Shown piece by piece: positions 58,875-64,000 of a stretch of DNA of 64,000 nucleotides. A model generated the notes under the pieces. That model made no database searches. It was not told the origin of the DNA and was given only the letters and a program-made list of their open reading frames with translations. The position numbers were made by a program, and so were the translations under genes. Source of the DNA: Candidatus Paraluminiphilus aquimaris. GTDB taxonomy: Bacteria; Pseudomonadota; Gammaproteobacteria; Pseudomonadales; Halieaceae. The DNA lies in the NCBI RefSeq assembly GCF_026230195.1, contig NZ_CP036501.1, forward strand, positions 1,426,001 to 1,490,000, given 5' to 3'. Position 1 is the first letter of the stretch, and each line of letters begins with the position of its first letter.

Positions 58875-58917
58875 TGTCAGTTTATTTAAACACAAATAAT
58901 GTAAAAATTTATTTATT
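58875..58917. promoter_or_regulatory. PpsR/CrtJ operator pair between bchI and the divergent hydrolase gene
   Basis: TGTCAGTTTATTTAAACA (58875-58892) is a perfect TGT-N12-ACA. A degenerate copy TGT-N12-ATT (58900-58917) lies 7 bp away. For bchI (minus), TTTACA (58905-58900) and TAAACT (58884-58879) mark a -35/-10 with a short 15-bp spacer. The site is about 70-110 bp from the start of the alpha/beta hydrolase on the plus strand and may serve both genes. Confidence 0.6.
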
Positions 58918-58985
58918 TTTTCGCGTGGGTAAGTCGAGGCGTATGCGATTGCGTATACATGACGTTGAGTAGGGAGTTATTCAAA

Positions 58986-59852
58986 ATGTATCAATTAGAT
59001 AGCGCTATCGATTGTGGGGGAGCGTATTTCCAGGGCCACTGCGGACACAATCTTTATTGGTACTTTGACACCCAGGGGACGGAGAGGCCGGTACTCTTCA
59101 TTCACAGCATCAACGCTGCGCCTAGCGCGATTGAGTTGAAGCCGCTCTTTACCCATTTTAAGTCGTCGAGGTCCGTTTTTGCACCGGACTTGCCCGGTTT
59201 CGGGCGCTCGACCCGAAACATAGGTCACTTCACGCCCAAGGATTTTGCACGTGAAATTGCTGCCATGATGGAGGCCATACCGGGTGATGAACCGCCCGAT
59301 GTCATTGCCCTCTCTCTCGGGTGTGAATTTGTGGCGCGAGCCATCACTGATTTTGGTGCGCGAGCACGAAGTCTCACGTTTATTTCTCCCTCAGGGTTTT
59401 CCGCGCGAAAACCACCCTCACAAAAAGCGCAAAAGCGATTGAAAGGGGTTCTAAATTTTGCGGGGCTTGGACGAAACGCATTCAAATTGCTGCGCACTGA
59501 GCGAAGTATTCGCTATTTTTACGGTATGAATTTTTCGGGTGTCATACCGAGTGAACTGGTGGACTACGCCTTAAAAACGACGAAAGCACCGGACGCCCAT
59601 TCGATGCCGCTGCAGTTCCTATCGATGGGTTTGTTTACTCAAGACGCCGTGGACACCCTGTACAAGCGCTTAAATCTGCCTGTGCTAGTTATTTTTGATC
59701 GTGACCCAAACGTGTCATTTGAGCGCTTTGCGGACTTTAAAACGGATACTAACTGGCAATTTTCTCGCGTCACACCGAGTTTAGGTATGCCGCATTGGGA
59801 GCATCCGCAAGAGACCATTTCGGTGATCGAAACATTTTACGCCCAGTGCTAG
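58986..59852 (+). CDS. Alpha/beta hydrolase of unknown substrate, within the photosynthesis cluster
   Basis: A 288-residue alpha/beta hydrolase: PVLFIHSINAAPSAIE near residue 36 forms the oxyanion region, APDLPGFGRSTR near residue 67, and the nucleophile elbow reads ALSLGCEF near residue 105, with a late histidine in GMPHWEHPQ. The first part of the usual elbow (GxSxG) is ALSLG, a mild deviation. The ATG at 58986 follows GGGAG; a start at 58959 adds nine residues. It is divergent from bchI and converges on crtD with a 4-bp overlap. I cannot name its role; an ester or pigment-related substrate is speculation. Confidence 0.85.
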   Translation: MYQLDSAIDCGGAYFQGHCGHNLYWYFDTQGTERPVLFIHSINAAPSAIELKPLFTHFKSSRSVFAPDLPGFGRSTRNIGHFTPKDFAREIAAMMEAIPGDEPPDVIALSLGCEFVARAITDFGARARSLTFISPSGFSARKPPSQKAQKRLKGVLNFAGLGRNAFKLLRTERSIRYFYGMNFSGVIPSELVDYALKTTKAPDAHSMPLQFLSMGLFTQDAVDTLYKRLNLPVLVIFDRDPNVSFERFADFKTDTNWQFSRVTPSLGMPHWEHPQETISVIETFYAQC

Positions 59853-61333
59853 ACAGCGCGTCCAAGAATTTCACGGGCCGCCAGCGACCCTGAGAGCGTC
59901 GCCATGGGCACGCCCGGTCCGGGGTGAACACTTCCACCGGCCAAAAAGAGACCGCGCACCCGACTTTTCGCTGAAGCGCGGGTAAAGCTGGAAAACATAC
60001 CGTGCGATGCGGCACCGTAAAGCGAACCGCCGCTTGCAGGGAAGCGCGCATGCCAATCGTCGGGGCCTGTCGCGACACAATTTTCTTCCTCGACTAAAAT
60101 GTCGACTCCGCCACGCTTGATCACGTCCATCGCACGGTCTCGCTGCTGGCGCAATGTGTCAGGCGTCCATGTGCTGCGGTCGCCATCGGCTGGCGCGTTA
60201 ACCAACACCAACAGTCGCTCACCCTCAGTCGATTTGCATTCCCCATTCACTCTGTCTTGAGCGCATACATAGACTGTGGGTTCAGCACAGATGCCGCGAT
60301 GATCGAAGATGCTCGTAAACTCGCGTTCGTAATTTTCGGCAAAGAAGACGTTGTGATGATCGAGGTCGAGTCCCGATGTGCGAGCGCGCATGCACCATGT
60401 GATGGCCGATAACCCCCGTTCTTTGCGGCTGCGTGGCGCCGCTGCTTTACGAACACGGTCACCCAATAGACCGTCGTTTAAAGCGGCGGCGTCGCCATTA
60501 AAAATAACGACATCGGCTTTATAGGTCTCCCCTGACTTGAGCCGCACGCCAGACACACTGTGTGCATCACCCGTGATTTCCTCAACTGGGCTGTTGAAGT
60601 GGAAGTTGGCGCCGTTGTCGAGGGCGACCTCCGCCATCGCGTGGGCCAGTGCACGCATACCGCCCTCCACGCACCACACACCCTGGCGTTCAACATGGGC
60701 GATAAGCATAAGGGTCGAGGGTGTGAGCAGCGGCGATGAGCCGACATAAGTCGCATACCTACCGTAAAGCTGCCTCAGCCGAGGGTCACTAAAATAACGA
60801 CTTAGCGCTTTCCATAAAGATTGATGAGGCGCGACGGCGAGCGCGTTCTTGCCGCCGTCCCTAAGTAGCCGATACCCCAGTTTTGCAGGGGAGGGTTGGG
60901 GGCAGGCCATAAAATTATCTTTTAACAGGTCGTGGATAATCTCGCCATGCTCACAAAATCGTCGATAGCCCTCGACATTTTCCTCGTCCGAGAAGCGGGC
61001 TATGGCGTCACTGGACAGGTCGATGTCGTGAAATAAATCGAGGTGACTGCCATCCGTCCACGCGTGTCTCGCTAAGCGACGACTCTCGGTGAGTGATACA
61101 CAATCGTCGATGTGTCTGCCGCCGCGTTTAAACAATTCTTCAAAGACCCAGTGCATCGTAAACACGGTTGGACCACCGTCTATTCCAACCCCTCCCACGT
61201 CTCGCTGATGCATCTTACCGCCGGGTTCAGGGTGCGCTTCGAAAACGTCTACTTGCCAACCGGCTGCAGCGAGCTCGATAGCGCTTGAGAGTCCACCTGC
61301 ACCTGCGCCAACAACAATGGCCCGCTTGCTCAT
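59849..61333 (-). CDS. crtD: Hydroxyneurosporene/methoxyneurosporene desaturase CrtD
   Basis: A 494-residue FAD-dependent CrtI-type desaturase that introduces the 3,4 double bond in hydroxylated acyclic carotenoids. The FAD motif AIVVGAGAGGLSSAIELAAAG starts at residue 5 (read in part), then GGKMHQRDVGGVGIDGGPTVF near residue 38, and the C-terminal GLFLAGGSVHPGPGVPMATL near residue 458. The ATG at 61333 overlaps the upstream stop (ATGA), so the open frame to 61423 is rejected. Confidence 0.94.
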   Translation of the reverse strand: MSKRAIVVGAGAGGLSSAIELAAAGWQVDVFEAHPEPGGKMHQRDVGGVGIDGGPTVFTMHWVFEELFKRGGRHIDDCVSLTESRRLARHAWTDGSHLDLFHDIDLSSDAIARFSDEENVEGYRRFCEHGEIIHDLLKDNFMACPQPSPAKLGYRLLRDGGKNALAVAPHQSLWKALSRYFSDPRLRQLYGRYATYVGSSPLLTPSTLMLIAHVERQGVWCVEGGMRALAHAMAEVALDNGANFHFNSPVEEITGDAHSVSGVRLKSGETYKADVVIFNGDAAALNDGLLGDRVRKAAAPRSRKERGLSAITWCMRARTSGLDLDHHNVFFAENYEREFTSIFDHRGICAEPTVYVCAQDRVNGECKSTEGERLLVLVNAPADGDRSTWTPDTLRQQRDRAMDVIKRGGVDILVEEENCVATGPDDWHARFPASGGSLYGAASHGMFSSFTRASAKSRVRGLFLAGGSVHPGPGVPMATLSGSLAAREILGRAV

Positions 61334-62079
61334 CCGGTGGGCTGGATGCGGCGTTGCGGCGCCATGACAGCCCGCTGGTGATAAATGATGAGCGTGAGTC
61401 CTGTAACCAGAGGGATCGCCCACAGTCCGGGTGTGAGTGCAATTTCGGGCAGCAGTCTAACGGCGCCAAATGCGAAGAAGGCGGTGTAGACGGAAATGCC
61501 AGCACCGACCAGCGACTTGATATGTTCTTTAATTCGCGCCTTGGGTGTCAGTGGCTTTCGGTAGATGAACCAGAGGTTGGTGGCGACGGTTGCGAAGCCG
61601 ACGAATGCGATCCCCATCATCATTGGCTGGTTAAGCTCGAAGCCTCTGACGAAGCAATTGGCGGAAGTGGCAGTCAGTACGGCTTGCGAGAGGAGGTTAT
61701 GCCAGGCGGCATTTTTGTGGTGCGCACGTTTGTTGCGCATACAGAGCCAGCCATGCCATGCCAGATTGATCGTCAATGTGGCTAGATAAAGCATCATCCA
61801 CCCGAATATCCCAGCAATGAGCTTTGGGTCGCTGAATAACGCATGGTCGGTGAGATGCGGATGAGTGCCGGTTGGGTCAGAAAGGGTTGTCAGAGATATA
61901 CCTGTGGCGACGAGTCCTGTGGTCAGCATGCTAGTGATGAATATATTTCCAGCTTGCCTGTGAAGTAGGCCGCCCTTTTGACCTGCAATGGGAACCCAGA
62001 CAGAGATAAGCCCTACGGTCCCCGTAATGATGTGCATGATCACCAGCGATTCAAAAATGCTATGGGTCGACAGGCCCAT
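61330..62079 (-). CDS. Polytopic membrane protein, DUF2306-like
   Basis: A 249-residue membrane protein with about seven hydrophobic segments. The opening LVIMHIITGTVGLISVWVPIAGQKGG followed by LLHRQAGNIFI (partly quoted) resembles DUF2306-type proteins with a conserved HR-x-G turn. Function is unknown. The ATG at 62079 has a GGAG ribosome site; the frame is open to 62109. It overlaps crtD by 4 bp and so is co-transcribed with it. It is divergent from the P450 gene by 48 bp. Confidence 0.75.
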   Translation of the reverse strand: MGLSTHSIFESLVIMHIITGTVGLISVWVPIAGQKGGLLHRQAGNIFITSMLTTGLVATGISLTTLSDPTGTHPHLTDHALFSDPKLIAGIFGWMMLYLATLTINLAWHGWLCMRNKRAHHKNAAWHNLLSQAVLTATSANCFVRGFELNQPMMMGIAFVGFATVATNLWFIYRKPLTPKARIKEHIKSLVGAGISVYTAFFAFGAVRLLPEIALTPGLWAIPLVTGLTLIIYHQRAVMAPQRRIQPTG

Positions 62080-62127
62080 GTTGGCGCTCCATACTGTGCA
62101 TAGTGTCAATACTATTGGATAGTTTCC

Positions 62128-63504
62128 GTGGATGAAACACTTTACATACCGCCAAAGCCAAACTCTCTGCCCGCGGTCATTGCGCTAATCCGGTCGTTGT
62201 GGAAGGGAGACGGCAATTTGTTGGAGCTCCTTCCCGCTGAGGCTTACCACTTCGATATCGGGCATCTTGGTCGTTCTCGGCGGGGAACCGTGCTCTTTAA
62301 CCGCCCCTCGGCAGTCAAAGAAATTATGCGCGACGAACAAGGCGTCTTTCCTAAGAGCGATTTAATGGTGGGGGCGCTTGATCCACTTATTGGCGAGAGC
62401 ATGTTTGTGACAGACGGTCCTAAATGGCGTCGTCAGCGTGCAATGATCGACCCCGCATTCAGTTTGATGCGCTTGAACATCGCGTACGGTGCAATGTGCG
62501 CCGCGACAAATGACCATGTTGCCGCGATCAGTGAGCTGGCAGATTCAGGAGAATCCTTTTCATTGGATTTGGCGATGAGTCACCTAACGGCAGACGTTAT
62601 CTGTCGCACGGTATTTTCAACACCACTGGCCTCGAATGTCGCCAAAGAGGTTTTCGAGGACTTCACGCTCTTTGAAAAATCAGTGGCGCAGGTCGACATA
62701 CTCGGAATGATCTTGAAGCCGGCTTGGTCGGAGATAAAACAAACCCCTGAAGTCCTTGGGGCATGTGAGCGAATCAGACATCACATTGGGTCGTTGATTG
62801 ATACCCATTTAAATGCGGCGGAGGGTGAGTTCAATGATATCGCCTCAGCCGTAATCGAAGCGAAAGATAAAGATACAGGATTACCCTTCAGTCGCGATGA
62901 GTTGATCGATCAGTTGGGTGTTTTTTTTCTTGCAGGTCACGAGACCACGGCAAGCGCGCTGACCTGGGTCTTTTACATGTTGGCCGAGCGACCCCAGTGG
63001 CTCGCGCGATTACGCGAAGAGATTGATCCCTACATGAGTGAGGGTGATCTGTCTTTTGAAGCCACGAAGAAGTTGCCGTTGACGCGGGCGTTTTTCAAAG
63101 AGGCGCTGAGGCTTTATCCGCCCATCACCTTTGTCCCGCGTGTCGCCCTTGAAAAGGTGGAGATTGAAGGTAAGCGACTGCCCAAGGGAGCTCTGGTAAT
63201 GATCGCGCCCTGGACCTTACAGCGTCACAGCAAATACTGGGAAGACCCCCACGCTTTCAAGCCCGAGCGGTTTCTACCTGAGAATGAAAAAAACCTCACT
63301 CAGGGGGCCTATATACCGTTTGGCCAGGGCCCCCACCTTTGTGTCGGTGCGGGTTTTGCACAAGTTGAGAGCCTGCTCATTATGTCGCAACTTGTGAGTA
63401 AATTTGATTTTGAGCTCGTCCCAGACCAAACCGTTGTACCAGCCGCCAGACTGACAACGCGACCTGCAGAGCAGGTCATGATGCATGTACGCCATCGGAC
63501 ATAG
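62128..63504 (+). CDS. Cytochrome P450
   Basis: A 458-residue soluble-type P450. The I-helix oxygen motif AGHETTASAL is near residue 272, the ExxR pair KEALRLYPP near residue 328, the PERF segment near residue 379, and the haem loop FGQGPHLCVGAGFA has ligand Cys405. No membrane anchor is evident. It oxidises an unknown hydrophobic substrate with outside redox partners; none is encoded here. Next to crtD in a cluster without crtA, a carotenoid substrate is possible but unproven. The 3' end overlaps the next minus-strand gene by 29 bp. Confidence 0.92.
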   Translation: MDETLYIPPKPNSLPAVIALIRSLWKGDGNLLELLPAEAYHFDIGHLGRSRRGTVLFNRPSAVKEIMRDEQGVFPKSDLMVGALDPLIGESMFVTDGPKWRRQRAMIDPAFSLMRLNIAYGAMCAATNDHVAAISELADSGESFSLDLAMSHLTADVICRTVFSTPLASNVAKEVFEDFTLFEKSVAQVDILGMILKPAWSEIKQTPEVLGACERIRHHIGSLIDTHLNAAEGEFNDIASAVIEAKDKDTGLPFSRDELIDQLGVFFLAGHETTASALTWVFYMLAERPQWLARLREEIDPYMSEGDLSFEATKKLPLTRAFFKEALRLYPPITFVPRVALEKVEIEGKRLPKGALVMIAPWTLQRHSKYWEDPHAFKPERFLPENEKNLTQGAYIPFGQGPHLCVGAGFAQVESLLIMSQLVSKFDFELVPDQTVVPAARLTTRPAEQVMMHVRHRT

Positions 63505-63871
63505 CGACGTGTCTTGCTAGCGCTTGGGAAAGCTTTTTATCGAATTGCGTGACATCGCCGTTGCAGGCACCGAGTTCATCATCGTTAAGCAATGTACGGT
63601 AGCCACCAGCTGAGTCTTTTAGTACGACGCACGGCAGTTGGCTGGACAGTGTCGTCCTCGTTTTACTGTCCAAATCGTTGCGGTGTATCCACTCGATGTC
63701 GGGACGTGTTTCACAGTATTGGTGCCAGTTCTTTTTTCCAAAGGGGTTCAACCCATGCGAGATATCGCACAGCGAGCACTGGCGCGTACCCGTGACTTTG
63801 CCTATGGCATAGGCAATTTCGCCAAGCACAGTAAAGTCCGCATCGTATATAGCCAAAATTTGATCAGTCAC
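63476..63871 (-). CDS. Hypothetical cysteine-motif protein
   Basis: A 131-residue protein that starts ILAIYDADFTVLGEIAYAIGK and has a CSLCDISHG motif at residues 32-40 with a further HQYC near residue 50. The spacing suggests a metal- or redox-active CxxC site. I do not recognise the family. Its GTG start lies 7 bp after the stop of the upstream partial gene, so the two are likely co-transcribed. The 3' end overlaps the P450 gene tail-to-tail by 29 bp. Confidence 0.65.
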   Translation of the reverse strand: MTDQILAIYDADFTVLGEIAYAIGKVTGTRQCSLCDISHGLNPFGKKNWHQYCETRPDIEWIHRNDLDSKTRTTLSSQLPCVVLKDSAGGYRTLLNDDELGACNGDVTQFDKKLSQALARHVAMSDGVHAS

Positions 63872-63878
63872 AGAAAGC

Positions 63879-64000
63879 TTACGCGTTCCTCAGCGTGTCA
63901 GATCGTAGGTCAGGTCCATCGTGGCTCCATCCTGGCGCCTTGAAAATATAACCCAGCTTGTCGCACCACGTGGCTGCTCGACGAAAATCGCGCCACATAG
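63879..64000 (-). CDS. C-terminal fragment of a probable sterol desaturase/fatty acid hydroxylase-family protein (partial)
   Basis: Forty codons on the minus strand run in from the right edge to a TAA at 63881-63879. The tail reads TWCDKLGYIFKAPGWSHDG, matching the conserved end (DKL...PGW) of bacterial sterol desaturase-superfamily membrane oxygenases. Only this tail is in the window, so the assignment is tentative. It is followed directly by the cysteine-motif gene. Confidence 0.5.
   Translation of the reverse strand, partial: MWRDFRRAATWCDKLGYIFKAPGWSHDGPDLRSDTLRNA

Noticed and set aside
62095-62112. ATAGT/ACTAT inverted repeat between the crtD operon and the P450 gene
   Set aside because: Only 5-bp arms and no match to a known operator; TTGACA nearby lacks a -10 at the right distance.

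Overview
The window is chromosomal DNA of an aerobic anoxygenic phototrophic proteobacterium. The type-II reaction-centre genes, a complete bacteriochlorophyll a pathway that uses only the oxygen-dependent cyclase AcsF, spirilloxanthin-type carotenoid genes and the pufLMC-then-pufBA order point to the marine gammaproteobacterial OM60/NOR5 clade (Halieaceae; relatives of Congregibacter, Luminiphilus or HTCC2080). The genus is inferred from gene content only.

Layout. 1-18.1 kb holds general metabolism: a partial NADP-dependent oxidoreductase, glutaryl-CoA dehydrogenase, a carotenoid oxygenase, an overlapping 2-oxoglutarate dioxygenase/HD-domain oxygenase pair resembling TmpA/TmpB, moeA-mobA, a run of exported peptide and cell-wall enzymes (Tat-type aminotransferase, amidohydrolase lipoprotein, VanX-like dipeptidase, LD-carboxypeptidase, S9 peptidase), and an SPFH/NfeD pair. 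From 18.2 kb to about 61.3 kb lies one nearly uninterrupted photosynthesis gene cluster. It begins with a BLUF photoreceptor divergent from acsF, then bchP-bch2-bchG and ppsR. bchFNBHLM-lhaA-puhABCE and a hemN-like gene follow on the plus strand. idi and the minus-strand superoperon crtEF-bchCXYZ-pufQLMCBA come next, then crtC, crtIB, bchIDO, an alpha/beta hydrolase and crtD. The right edge has a membrane protein, a cytochrome P450, a small cysteine-containing protein and the tail of a probable sterol-desaturase-family gene. crtA, aerR/ppaA, bchE, bchJ and pucBA were not seen in the window.

How it works together. CrtE, B, I, C, D and F build an acyclic methoxylated carotenoid. BchI/D/H, M, AcsF, L/N/B, F, X/Y/Z, C, G and P make bacteriochlorophyll a. 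PufLMC, PuhA and PufBA form the RC-LH1 complex, with PufQ, PuhB, PuhC, PuhE, LhaA and Bch2 as assembly factors. Reading the intergenic DNA by eye shows TGT-N12-ACA palindromes (the PpsR/CrtJ operator) before bchC, between crtE and crtC, before bchF, crtI and bchI, and degenerate versions before bchG and acsF. At bchC and crtE two perfect operators lie 8 bp apart and cover the -35 and -10 of a recognisable promoter. No RNA genes, insertion sequences or CRISPR arrays were seen, and no gene-free stretch exceeds about 275 bp.
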